Below are positions 56,202 to 64,000 of a stretch of DNA of 64,000 nucleotides, in pieces. The DNA is taken from positions 3,991,001 through 4,055,000 of the forward strand of contig CAKNFJ010000001.1 in assembly GCA_930633495.1 (NCBI GenBank), written 5' to 3'. The notes under the pieces were generated by a model. The model searched no databases, was not told the origin of the DNA, and saw only the letters and a list, made by a program, of their open reading frames with translations. Made by a program: the position numbers and the translations under genes. Numbering within the stretch: the stretch's first letter is position 1; the number at the start of each line of letters is the position of its first letter. Origin of the DNA: Hyphomicrobiales bacterium. Its GTDB lineage: Bacteria; Pseudomonadota; Alphaproteobacteria; Rhizobiales; Beijerinckiaceae.

Positions 56202-57827
56202 TCAGCCGGCGGCAAGGGCCGGGGCGGTGGCGGGGCGCACCTTGAGGCGCAGGACGGCGAGATGGAGGAGCAGGGCGGCGAGAGCGAGCCCGGCAAGCAG
56301 CGCGATCAGCAGGAAGGCGTCGTTATAGGCGAGGACGGTCGCTTCCCGCGTCGCCTGCTGGGCGAGCAGGCCGACGCCCTCGGCGCGCGTCAGGGACGTA
56401 TCGGTCAGGACATGGCCGTAGCTGCCGCCGAGCTGGCCGATGCGCTGGGCGACGAGCGGCTCGGACATCGTGAAGTGCTCGGCCAGCACATGGTAGTGGA
56501 AGCTGGTGCGCAGGGTGATGAAGCTGCCGAAGATGGCCGAACCGAGCAGGCCGCCGATGCTCTGCGTGAACAGGAAGATGGTGATGAAGCTCAGGATATA
56601 GACGGGGCCGCGCGCGATGGCGCTGCCCATGCCCTGCGCCATCGCCGTCGGCAGGTAGAGCCCCGAGCCATAGGCGACGAGCGCCTGGCTCAGATAGATG
56701 TCGTGCGGCCGCGTCAGGCTGGTCGCACCGCTGTCGAGCCAGGCGCCGAGCGAGACGCAGGCCAGCGCCACGCCGTAGAACCAGTTCTCGCGGCCCGGCC
56801 GCAGCAGCAGGGCGCAGGTCAGGCCTCCCGCGAGGATTGCGCCGAGGATCACGCCATAGAGCGACAGCGTCTGTTCGTTCTGGATGCCGAGCGCCTGGAA
56901 GAAGTTGGACGCGCCGACTGTCTGCTCCGCCAGCAGCACGCGCAGCAGCAGCAGAGCCCCGGCGAAGTGCAGCGTCGTCGGGCTCGTCAGCCAGCGTATG
57001 TCGATCAGCGGGCTCTCGCGGTGCAGTTCGATGATCGCCGCCAGCATCAGGCAGATCACGGCGCAGGCGAGGAGCCAGCCGAGCCAGGGCGCCTCGAACC
57101 ACCAGTAGATCCGGCCAAGCGCGAGCACGACCGCGGTCGAGCCGAAGCCGATTGCGATGAACAGGTAGCTGACGAGATCGAGCGGGCCGATGCATTTCAC
57201 CCGCGGCGGCGAGGTCAGCGGCAACGCATAGACGAAGCCGAAGGCGAGCAGGGCAAGCCCCATCTCGAACAGAGTGAGGCCGTGGAAGCCACCGATCTCC
57301 AGCAGCCATGGCGAGATCAGCCGCGTCACCGGGATGCCGAGCGTGGTGTTGGTGAGGGCCAGCGACAGGCCGACGGTGAGCTTCTTCGGCGGCGGCAAGG
57401 GCTCGATCATGTAGAAGAAGGCGAGCGACGACATCGGGGCCGCCGCCATGCCGCTCATGAAGCGGACCACCACGGCCGATTGCAGATCGCGGACGAAGAG
57501 GAAGTTGAGCAGCGTCGCGAAGACGAAGCCAGCCAGGCTGATCTCGGCGAAATTGCGCAGGCCATACTGCATCCGGATCTTGATCAGGGCGATTGAGAGC
57601 GAGACGTTCGGCGCCATATAGGCGGCGATCAGCCAATTGGTCTCGGCGAGGGTGGCGCCGAGCTCCCCCTGGATCTGGTAGATGTTCGTGTTGACGATGT
57701 TCTGGCCGATCTGCTGCGTCATCGCGAGCGTCACGGAGGCGAGCATATAGGCCAGCGCGCGGGCCGGCGGCATGGTGAGGCCGAACGGCGCTGCCACCGG
57801 TTCTGGTGCCGTTTCAGTCGCGCTCAT
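56202..57827 (-). CDS. MFS transporter, DHA2 family (EmrB-like)
   Basis: A 541-residue pump with about 14 transmembrane helices. AETNWLIAAYMAPNVSLSIA and GMAAAPMSSLAFFYMIE are in conserved EmrB positions, and a large periplasmic loop carries GSYGHVLTDTSLTRAEG before the last helices. Its ATG overlaps the marR stop by four bases; the adaptor gene begins 15 bases after its stop. Likely drug or toxic-acid efflux. Confidence 0.93.
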   Translation of the reverse strand: MSATETAPEPVAAPFGLTMPPARALAYMLASVTLAMTQQIGQNIVNTNIYQIQGELGATLAETNWLIAAYMAPNVSLSIALIKIRMQYGLRNFAEISLAGFVFATLLNFLFVRDLQSAVVVRFMSGMAAAPMSSLAFFYMIEPLPPPKKLTVGLSLALTNTTLGIPVTRLISPWLLEIGGFHGLTLFEMGLALLAFGFVYALPLTSPPRVKCIGPLDLVSYLFIAIGFGSTAVVLALGRIYWWFEAPWLGWLLACAVICLMLAAIIELHRESPLIDIRWLTSPTTLHFAGALLLLRVLLAEQTVGASNFFQALGIQNEQTLSLYGVILGAILAGGLTCALLLRPGRENWFYGVALACVSLGAWLDSGATSLTRPHDIYLSQALVAYGSGLYLPTAMAQGMGSAIARGPVYILSFITIFLFTQSIGGLLGSAIFGSFITLRTSFHYHVLAEHFTMSEPLVAQRIGQLGGSYGHVLTDTSLTRAEGVGLLAQQATREATVLAYNDAFLLIALLAGLALAALLLHLAVLRLKVRPATAPALAAG

Positions 57828-58273
57828 GGGGCGGCGCTCCGCCCGGCCGCGATATTGCGCGAAGTGCGGCGCAGGACGTCGAGCGCGATTTCAAGCTCCT
57901 CCGGCGCGATGCCCTGCAGGATGCCGGCGCGCAGCTCGGCGAGGAAGTCCAGGATGTCCTGCGCCTGGGCGCGGGCGCTCTCGGTCAGAAAGACGCGGCG
58001 CGCGCGCCGGTCGCCCTCGACCGCACGGCGCTCGATCATGCCGTTGCGCTCGAGCCCGTCGAGCAGGCGCACCAGCGTCGGTTGCTCGATGTCGAGCAGG
58101 CCGGCCAGATCGGACTGGATCGGGCCGTCGGCCTTGGCCAGCTCCATGAGCAGGCGGGCGCGGGACAGGGTCAGGCCCATGCCGCCGGCGCGCTCGTCGA
58201 CGAGCGCTCTCAGCTTCCGGTTGACGGCGGCGAGCTCGGCGGTGAATGCGGCTTGAAGCGGGGCGAGGTCCAT
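57824..58273 (-). CDS. MarR-family regulator of the efflux operon
   Basis: A 149-residue winged-helix repressor. LAGLLDIEQPTLVRLLDGLER is the recognition region and EGDRRARRVFLTE the wing with the DRR signature. First gene of marR-emrB-emrA, so autoregulation with release by the pump substrate is expected. A perfect inverted repeat over the promoter is described separately. Confidence 0.93.
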   Translation of the reverse strand: MDLAPLQAAFTAELAAVNRKLRALVDERAGGMGLTLSRARLLMELAKADGPIQSDLAGLLDIEQPTLVRLLDGLERNGMIERRAVEGDRRARRVFLTESARAQAQDILDFLAELRAGILQGIAPEELEIALDVLRRTSRNIAAGRSAAP

Positions 58274-58309
58274 GATGCCAATATAAATAGGATGCTAATT
58301 ATTTGCGTA

Positions 58310-58361
58310 CTTATACTCGCGATATATGCATATCAAATGACAGTCTGGATGTTTGATATGC
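58310..58361 (-). promoter_or_regulatory. Promoter and candidate MarR operator of the efflux operon
   Basis: A perfect 10-bp inverted repeat GCATATCAAA (58328-58337) / TTTGATATGC (58352-58361), 14-base spacer. On the minus strand TTGATA (58336-58331) and TATAAG (58315-58310) form a -35/-10 pair with a 15-base spacer, a little short. A second palindrome ATATGCATAT (58324-58333) overlaps. The half-site covers the -35 box, as expected of a repressor site. Confidence 0.6.
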
Positions 58362-58390
58362 GTTTTGGGAATGCATCTGTGCGAGGTAAC

Positions 58391-58416
58391 AAAAAACGCG
58401 GCCCCGAGGGACCGCG
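58391..58416 (-). terminator. Rho-independent terminator of rplS
   Basis: On the minus strand CGCGGTCCC and GGGGCCGCG form a near-perfect stem (58397-58416) followed by TTTTTT (58396-58391). It is 29 bases past the rplS stop and upstream of the efflux operon promoter region. Confidence 0.9.
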
Positions 58417-58444
58417 TTCCAATTTTTCACGCTGAGGCTGCGGC

Positions 58445-58840
58445 TTACTTGCCGGCGGCCTTCTCGCCCTTGGCGGGCTTGGCATCGACGCGCTCGGCGA
58501 TGCGGGCCGACTTGCCGCGGCGGTCGCGCAGGTAATAGAGCTTGGCGCGGCGCACCTTGCCCTTGCGCACGACCTTGATGGAATCGAGGTTCGGCGAGAA
58601 GAGCGGGAAGACGCGCTCGACACCCTCGCCATAGGAAATCTTGCGGACGGTGAAGCTCTGGTTGAGGCCGCCGCCGTTGCGGGCGATCACGACGCCTTCA
58701 TAGGCCTGGACGCGAGTACGCTCGCCTTCCTTGACCTTGACGTTGACCTGCACGGTGTCGCCGGGCTGGAACTGCGGGATGTTCTTGCCGTCGCTGAGCT
58801 TGGCAATCTGCTCCTGGTCGAGCTGTTCGATGATGTTCAT
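58445..58840 (-). CDS. rplS: 50S ribosomal protein L19
   Basis: A 131-residue bL19. [15 protein letters not shown] opens it; [20 protein letters not shown] and [21 protein letters not shown] (in parts) are diagnostic, with [17 protein letters not shown] near the end. I use the ATG at 58840, which follows GGAGAGAACC; an in-frame ATG four codons earlier carries that site inside the coding part. A Lys/Ala tail is added compared with E. coli. Confidence 0.97.
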   Translation of the reverse strand: MNIIEQLDQEQIAKLSDGKNIPQFQPGDTVQVNVKVKEGERTRVQAYEGVVIARNGGGLNQSFTVRKISYGEGVERVFPLFSPNLDSIKVVRKGKVRRAKLYYLRDRRGKSARIAERVDAKPAKGEKAAGK

Positions 58841-59047
58841 GGTTCTCTCCATGGCCGTGTTCGCGTGCGGGCACGCTGGCGTTACGGCGCGCTGTTTTCA
58901 GTTGAGAGCGCGGCCATACAGGAGCGGCGCGGATTTGTCGAGCGGCAATGCCGGCAAAGCGCGGCGGCAGCGAACCGCTTGTTGGCGATCAGCGTGGCAT
59001 GCATAGCCTTGCGCGAACCGGATATCACTCTGACGGGACGTAAGGCC

Positions 59048-59836
59048 ATGACCGACCAAGCCACCAGGACCGCTCTCGTGACGGGTGCCGCACGCGGCAT
59101 CGGGCTTGCGACGGCAAAGCGCTTCCTTGCGGAAGGCTGGCAGGTCGGGTTGCTCGACATCGACGGGGAGGGGCTCGCGCGGGCCGCGGCCGAGATCGCG
59201 CAGCCGGAGCGGACGCAGGTGCTCACCTGCGATGTGGCCGATCCCGCGCAGCTGGAGGCGGCCTTCGCCGGGCTCGCCAAGCGCTTCGGGCGGCTCGATG
59301 CGCTGGTCAACAATGCCGGCACGGCGGTGTTCAAGCCGCTGCTCGAGACGACCCATGAGGAGTGGCAGCGCGTGCTCGCGGTCAATCTCACCGGCCCGTT
59401 TCTGGCGACGCAGCTTGCCGCGCCGCTGATGGCCGACCATGGCGGCGGCGCCATCGTCAACATCACCTCGATCTCGGGCCTGCGCGCCTCGACGCTGCGC
59501 GTTGCCTACGGCACCTCGAAGGCGGCGCTGGCGCATCTGACCAAGCAGCAGGCGGCGGAACTCGCGGGGCTGGGGATTCGCGTGAACGCGGTCGCGCCGG
59601 GGCCGGTCGAGACGGCGATGGCCAAGGCCGTGCACAGCCCCGAGATCCGCGCCGATTATCGCGATGCGATCCCGCTCGGCCGCTACGGGCTGGAAGAGGA
59701 GCTGGCGGAGTCCATCTTCTTCCTGTGCTCGGACCGGGCGAGCTACATCACCGGGCAGGTGCTGGCAGTGGATGGCGGCTTCGATGCGGCGGGTATCGGG
59801 CTGGCGACGCTGCGGGGCGAGAGGCGGAATCTGTGA
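59048..59836 (+). CDS. SDR family NAD(P)-dependent oxidoreductase
   Basis: A 262-residue classical SDR. TGAARGIGLATAK (cofactor), LLDIDGEG (Asp after the second strand suggests NAD), NNAGTAVF, and YGTSKAALAHL (catalytic Tyr/Lys). Ends with the typical ITGQVLAVDGGFDAAG. Start at 59048 fits the family; the frame is open upstream without homology. Substrate unknown. Confidence 0.93.
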   Translation: MTDQATRTALVTGAARGIGLATAKRFLAEGWQVGLLDIDGEGLARAAAEIAQPERTQVLTCDVADPAQLEAAFAGLAKRFGRLDALVNNAGTAVFKPLLETTHEEWQRVLAVNLTGPFLATQLAAPLMADHGGGAIVNITSISGLRASTLRVAYGTSKAALAHLTKQQAAELAGLGIRVNAVAPGPVETAMAKAVHSPEIRADYRDAIPLGRYGLEEELAESIFFLCSDRASYITGQVLAVDGGFDAAGIGLATLRGERRNL

Positions 59837-60020
59837 GGCGTCCGCGCCAGCCTTTGAGCCGGCACCGCGGCTAATACCCGGGCTGTTCACTGGTTCGGCA
59901 GACGACACGCTGCCGGAATCGCGCCAAAATGCGCTCTTCGTCAGCCAAGATTTCAGAAACGGTGTTTTTCGATCGATCCGGTCGGCGTATGGTCCGCTCC
60001 TGCCAAAGGCGGAGGCGACC

Positions 60021-60860
60021 ATGCGGGCTTTTCTGATCGCACTTCTTTGCACGGTGATATCGACGGCCAGTTCGGCGGCCGACACTCTGGCAAGGGCGCG
60101 CGAGACCGGCACGCTGCGGCTCGGCTTCCGGGTCGATGCGCCTCCCTATTCCTATCGTTCGGTCAGGGGCGAGCCGTCCGGATATATCGTCGATCTCTGC
60201 CGCGAAGTCGCAGCAGGCCTGAAGAAGGCGCAGAACCTCACTTCGCTCAAGATCGAATATGTCGAGGTTACATCGGCGGATCGCCTGGAGGCGGTCAAAG
60301 ACGGCAAGATCGATATCCTCTGCGACCCGACATCGATGACCATGTCGCGTCGCGCCATCGTCGATTTCTCGCTCCCGACCTTCATCGACGGCGCCGGCGT
60401 TCTGTACCGGGCCAACGAAGTCGTCCGCCTTGAGGATCTGCGGGGCAAGAAGGTCGGCGTCCTGCGGGGCACGACCACCGAGGAGACCTTGAAGGCGACC
60501 CTGACGCAGCTCGGAATCCAGGCTTCGATCGTGCCTGTGCAGACGCATCCGGAGGGTGTCTGGAGTCTCTCCGCAGGAAAGATCGACGCCTATTTCGGAG
60601 ATCGCGGCATCCTGAATTATCATCTGCTCAACAGCCAGAACCGCTCCGGCATGAAGCTTTCCGACCAGTATTTCACTTTCGAGACCTACGCGCTGGCCTT
60701 GCCGCGCGGCGACGAAAAACTGCGCCTGCTCGTCGATGCGACCCTGGCGGAACTCTACCGGACGGACCGCGTGAAGGAGATCTACGCCCGCAGTTTCGGG
60801 AATTTCCCGCCCGATCAGTTCACGCGCGCCCTGTTCGTCATCAATGGCGTGCCGAAGTAG
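60021..60860 (+). CDS. Amino-acid-type ABC transporter solute-binding protein (orphan)
   Basis: A 279-residue periplasmic binding protein (PF00497). A signal peptide (FLIALLCTVISTASSAAD) precedes TLRLGFRVDAPPYSYRS and GYIVDLCREVA. CDPTSMTMSRRAIVDFSLPT is the family hinge region. GGAGG lies five bases before the ATG. No permease or ATPase gene is adjacent, so it either shares another transporter or acts as a sensor. Confidence 0.9.
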   Translation: MRAFLIALLCTVISTASSAADTLARARETGTLRLGFRVDAPPYSYRSVRGEPSGYIVDLCREVAAGLKKAQNLTSLKIEYVEVTSADRLEAVKDGKIDILCDPTSMTMSRRAIVDFSLPTFIDGAGVLYRANEVVRLEDLRGKKVGVLRGTTTEETLKATLTQLGIQASIVPVQTHPEGVWSLSAGKIDAYFGDRGILNYHLLNSQNRSGMKLSDQYFTFETYALALPRGDEKLRLLVDATLAELYRTDRVKEIYARSFGNFPPDQFTRALFVINGVPK

Positions 60861-60925
60861 AGGCGGGTCGCAGGATCAGGTATCCGTGGATGACGGACGT
60901 CCGGCCGCGCAGGAAGGTGCTTGAG

Positions 60926-61138
60926 ATGTCGACCGAGAAGGTCAAAGGCCCAGCCTCGTATTTTCCCTCCATCGAGAAAAACTACGGCAAGCCGATCGCT
61001 CATTGGCTGTCGATCATCGATGCGATGCGGGAGAAGAAGCATTCCGAGATGGTCGCGGTGCTCAAGGCGGAGCATGCGATGGGGCATGGTCACGCCAATG
61101 CGCTGGTCGCGCATTATAGGGCCGGGAATCCGGGCTGA
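60926..61138 (+). CDS. DUF4287 domain-containing protein
   Basis: A 70-residue protein matching DUF4287 (PF14117): GPASYFPSIEKNYGKPIAHW followed by EMVAVLKAEHAMGHGHANALVAHYR. Entirely helical in appearance. AGGAAGG lies eight bases before the ATG at 60926. In other bacteria the domain often accompanies DUF5655 proteins; function unknown. Confidence 0.85.
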   Translation: MSTEKVKGPASYFPSIEKNYGKPIAHWLSIIDAMREKKHSEMVAVLKAEHAMGHGHANALVAHYRAGNPG

Positions 61139-61173
61139 CGGCCTGGCTCGAAAGCAAGCTTGGAGGAATGGAC

Positions 61174-62187
61174 ATGATCCGTGCGTCAACGATCGTCACC
61201 GCTTTGGCGGGCAGCCTGTCGGGAGCGCTTGGACAGAGTGCCACGCCCGTCACCGTCGACAACTTCGTCCGTGCGGAGTCGGACAGTTACCTTGCGAATT
61301 TCGTTCAGGAGGCCGGCGGGCTGGGCAAGCTTCTCCATCGGCGCGATCCGGCGTCGATCGACCAGCAGTCCGTCATCCGCCTGAACCGCGACACGCTCTA
61401 TTCCTCGGCCGTGTTCGACCTCGATGCCGGGCCCGTGACGGTGACATTGCCGGATGCGGGGAAGCGCTTCATGTCGCTGATGTCCGTCAGCCAGGATCAC
61501 TACGCCGCGACGGTCTATGGGGCCGGCACCCATCGCTTCACCCGCGACAAGGTCGGGACTCGTTATGTGCTTCTGGGAATCCGCACTTTCGTGGATCCGA
61601 ACGATCCCGCCGATCTGCGCAAGGTTCACGCGCTGCAGGACGCGGTCAAAGTCAGCCAGAAGAACAACGGCAAGCTGGAGCTGCCGCGCTGGGATGCCGA
61701 AAGCCGGAAGAAGGTGCGCGACGCCTTGCTGGTCCTGGGGTCGACGCTCAACAGCTTCGACGGGGCTTTCGGTTCCAAGGCGGAGGTCGACCCGGTGCGT
61801 CACCTCATCGGAACGGCTGCCGGCTGGGGAGGCAATCCCGAGAAGGACGCGAAATATCTGAACGTTACGCCGGCCAGGAACGACGGCAGCACCGTCTACA
61901 AGCTCAACGTCAAGAACGTGCCGGTGAATGCGTTCTGGTCGGTCAGCGTCTATGATGCGCAAGGGTACTACGAGAAAAATCCTTACAACGCCTATTCGCT
62001 GAACAGCATCACCGCGAGCAGGGGCGGTGACGGCAGCGCGACGATCCAGTTCGGCGGCTGTGACGGCAAGATTCCGAACTGTCTGCCGATCATGAAGGGA
62101 TGGAACTATACGGTTCGTCTCTATCGGCCGCGGGCCGAGATCCTCTCCGGCAAGTGGACGTTTCCGGAGCCCCAGCCAGTCAACTAG
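61174..62187 (+). CDS. DUF1254/DUF1214 domain-containing secreted protein
   Basis: A 337-residue exported protein: signal peptide (MIRASTIVTALAGSLSGALG), an N-terminal DUF1254-like part (about 30-150, RLNRDTLYSSAVFDLDAGPV) and a C-terminal DUF1214 domain (about 235-335, AFWSVSVYDAQGYYEKNPYN; IMKGWNYTVRLYRPR). I prefer the ATG at 61174 because GGAGGA is six bases upstream; the ATG at 61168 abuts that site. Enzymatic role unknown. Confidence 0.88.
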   Translation: MIRASTIVTALAGSLSGALGQSATPVTVDNFVRAESDSYLANFVQEAGGLGKLLHRRDPASIDQQSVIRLNRDTLYSSAVFDLDAGPVTVTLPDAGKRFMSLMSVSQDHYAATVYGAGTHRFTRDKVGTRYVLLGIRTFVDPNDPADLRKVHALQDAVKVSQKNNGKLELPRWDAESRKKVRDALLVLGSTLNSFDGAFGSKAEVDPVRHLIGTAAGWGGNPEKDAKYLNVTPARNDGSTVYKLNVKNVPVNAFWSVSVYDAQGYYEKNPYNAYSLNSITASRGGDGSATIQFGGCDGKIPNCLPIMKGWNYTVRLYRPRAEILSGKWTFPEPQPVN

Positions 62188-62476
62188 TCCTTTGGCCTGA
62201 ATAGCGTCCCCAACCAGGCGATCCACTTGCCGTCGCAGGCAGGGCAGGAGCGCGCCCCGCCGGCTGTTGCAGTGCAGCAGACAATTCCCTTGCGCCTACC
62301 TCCGAACGGCGCGAACGTCCCTGCCTATGCCTCTTCGACGGCCGCCCGACCTGGTTCGGGCCGGTGCGACCGCCGCCTGACCGGCGCTCGGGGCCAGCTT
62401 CCCGCCGCGCCGGCCTTCATCCGCGCGATGAGAGCGAAGCCTTTCCTCCGCGCGGTCCAACCCGAAGGAGGACGTC

Positions 62477-64000
62477 ATGGCAGCACAGAACGGCAGGGGA
62501 GACGCGACCGGCGGCACCAGACGCGCGGGGCCGCGATGCATCGCGATCGTCGGCCCCTTCCAGAGCGGCAAGACCACATTGCTCGAAAGCATCCTGATGC
62601 GCTGCGGCGTGCTGTCGCGCCCCGGCTCGGTCAAGGGCGGCAACACGGTGGGCGATGCGGCGCCCGAGGCGCGCGCGCACCAGATGAGCACGGAGCCCAG
62701 CGTCGCGACGGTCGATTTTCTCGGCGATACCTTCCATTTCGTCGACTGTCCCGGCTCCGTCGAGTTCCTGCACGAGATGCGCCATGTGCTGCCGGCGGTC
62801 GATGCGGCGGTCGTCGTCTGCGAGGCGGACGAGCGCAAGGCGCCGGCCCTGGAGCTCGTGCTGCGCGAACTCGAGGAGGCCGATATCCCGCGCTTCCTCT
62901 TCCTCAACAAGATCGACACGGCTCCGCGCCGGGTGCGTGAAACGCTGGCCATCCTGCAGCGCGCCTCCCGCACGCCGCTGCTGCTGCGCCAGATCCCGAT
63001 CTGGAAGAACGGCATCGCCATCGGTTTCATCGATCTCGCCCTGGAGCGGGCCTTCATCTATCGCGAGCATGCGCCGAGCGAGATCGTGCCGCTGGCGGTG
63101 GACGAGAATGGCCGCGAGAAGGAGGCGCGTTTCTCGATGCTGGAGCGGCTCGCCGATTACGACGACGCGCTGATGGAGGAGCTGCTCGCCGATATGGAGC
63201 CGCCGCGCGACCGCGTCTTCGACGATCTCGCCCGCGAATTGCAGCATCGCCATGTCGTGCCGGTGCTGATCGGCGCCGCCGAGCGCGGCAATGGCGTGAC
63301 GCGGCTGCTGAAGGCGCTGCGGCATGAGGCGCCGGGCCTCGCCGAGACGCGCGGCCGCACCGGCATCCTGGCGGAAGGTCCGCCGTTCGCCCAGGTGATG
63401 AAGACCTGGCATTCGAGCCAGGGCGGCAAGCTTTCATTGGCGCGGGTGATGCGCGGCCGGTTGGCCGAGGGCGATGTGGTGACCTCGTCGACCGGGGCCG
63501 AGGCCCGCATCGCCGGCGTGCTGGCGCTGAAAGGCGCCGAGCAGAGCCGCAAGCCGGCCGCCGAGGAAGGCGAGTTGGCGGCCTTCGCCAAGCTGGAGGG
63601 GATCGGCACCGGCGATGCCTTCATGCTCGGCAAGCAACGCGCGAATCTCGTCAGCGCCATCGCGCCGCCCGAGTCCGTCCATGCCGTCGCGATCGCGGTG
63701 AAGGACCGCAAGGACGATGTCAGGCTCGCCGCCGCGCTGCAGCGGCTGACGGAGGAGGATGCCGCGCTCTCCGTCGCCCAGATTCCCGAGCTGGGCGAGA
63801 CCCGCCTGTCCGGGCAGGGCGAGATGCATCTGCGCGTCGCGCTCGAAAAGCTCGCCGGCCGCTACGGGGTGACGGTGACGAGCCGGCCGCCGCAGATCGG
63901 TTATCGCGAGACCATTCGCGGCCAGGCCGGCGCACGCGGCCGGCACCGCAAGCAGAGCGGCGGCCATGGCCAGTACGGCGATGTCGTGATCGAGGTCGCG
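62477..64000 (+). CDS. Elongation factor G-like protein (EF-G2 type), 3' end outside window
   Basis: The first 508 residues of an EF-G paralog. P-loop GPFQSGKT at 26-33 replaces the canonical AHIDAGKT; G3 reads DCPGS at 90-94 so the catalytic His is Ser94; G4 NKID at 144-147 is intact. Domain II (about 300-385, FAQVMKTWHSSQGGKLSLARV) and domains III-IV (LSGQGEMHLRVALEKL; RETIRGQAGARGRHRKQSGGHGQYGD) follow in order. AAGGAGG precedes the ATG. The loss of the His is seen in related EF-G-like families and suggests altered GTP hydrolysis. Confidence 0.9.
   Translation, partial: MAAQNGRGDATGGTRRAGPRCIAIVGPFQSGKTTLLESILMRCGVLSRPGSVKGGNTVGDAAPEARAHQMSTEPSVATVDFLGDTFHFVDCPGSVEFLHEMRHVLPAVDAAVVVCEADERKAPALELVLRELEEADIPRFLFLNKIDTAPRRVRETLAILQRASRTPLLLRQIPIWKNGIAIGFIDLALERAFIYREHAPSEIVPLAVDENGREKEARFSMLERLADYDDALMEELLADMEPPRDRVFDDLARELQHRHVVPVLIGAAERGNGVTRLLKALRHEAPGLAETRGRTGILAEGPPFAQVMKTWHSSQGGKLSLARVMRGRLAEGDVVTSSTGAEARIAGVLALKGAEQSRKPAAEEGELAAFAKLEGIGTGDAFMLGKQRANLVSAIAPPESVHAVAIAVKDRKDDVRLAAALQRLTEEDAALSVAQIPELGETRLSGQGEMHLRVALEKLAGRYGVTVTSRPPQIGYRETIRGQAGARGRHRKQSGGHGQYGDVVIEVA

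Noticed and set aside
55353..57596. A 747-codon plus-strand open frame
   Set aside because: It lies fully antisense to the HlyD and MFS genes, with Asp/Arg/Glu/Gly-rich composition typical of antisense shadow frames.

Overview
The window is GC-rich, densely coded chromosomal DNA from an alphaproteobacterium, most likely of the order Hyphomicrobiales (Rhizobiales). A Bosea-like relative is my best guess, but it rests only on recalled gene order and protein style. Supporting signs are the rplY-pth-ychF block, the uvrC-pgsA-moaD-moaE block, a petPR-like MarR/OmpR/EnvZ triad, an Omp25/RopB-type barrel protein and palindromic intergenic repeats of the rhizobial kind. I see no rRNA, tRNA, CRISPR array, insertion sequence or prophage.

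Layout. 0-9.5 kb: class II aldolase, a MaoC double-hotdog protein, ychF, a periplasmic protein, pth, rplY, a VUT transporter overlapping queC, prs, a lipoprotein and a creatinase-like M24 protein. 9.6-19 kb: ubiK, a ybjN-domain gene, proC, a TetR/COQ9-like gene, a chemoreceptor, a CsaA-like tRNA-binding protein, a sensor kinase, response regulator and MarR triad, and ilvE. 19-24 kb: the minus-strand run uvrC, pgsA, moaD, moaE, DUF1176, with a perfect 44-bp inverted repeat inserted in frame in uvrC. 24-33.5 kb: a cold-shock group (csp with a long leader, rpsU, a small charged protein), a chloramphenicol phosphotransferase-like kinase, lgt-midA-pgeF, a glycine-rich small protein, a glycosyltransferase and an abundant-type outer-membrane protein. 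33.6-39.8 kb: GST, rlmJ, RNase T2 with a secreted partner, a PPOX flavoprotein, a drug/metabolite exporter, an ArsR-SRPBCC pair and a MarR protein.

40-47.5 kb is the most accessory-looking part: a three-gene TRAP importer (dctQ-dctM-dctP) transcribed divergently from a 1199-residue fused hydantoinase A/B (5-oxoprolinase-like) enzyme, with back-to-back promoters over an inverted repeat, followed by a vapBC toxin-antitoxin pair with two perfect palindromes upstream. 47.6-64 kb: an SDR, two alpha/beta hydrolases, a RecD-like helicase, a thioesterase, leuC and leuD separated by two small genes, a MarR-EmrB-EmrA-like efflux operon with a candidate operator, rplS, another SDR, an orphan solute-binding protein, DUF4287 and DUF1254 proteins, and an EF-G-like GTPase that runs off the right edge.

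Most of the window is housekeeping. I do not see a clear multi-gene novel defence or biosynthetic system. The more unusual signals are the coding palindrome in uvrC, the TRAP/oxoprolinase divergon, the RBS-sequestering hairpin before the TetR-like gene, the operator-like palindromes at vapB, arsR and marR, and two enzyme-family members (M24 and EF-G-like) that lack canonical catalytic residues.
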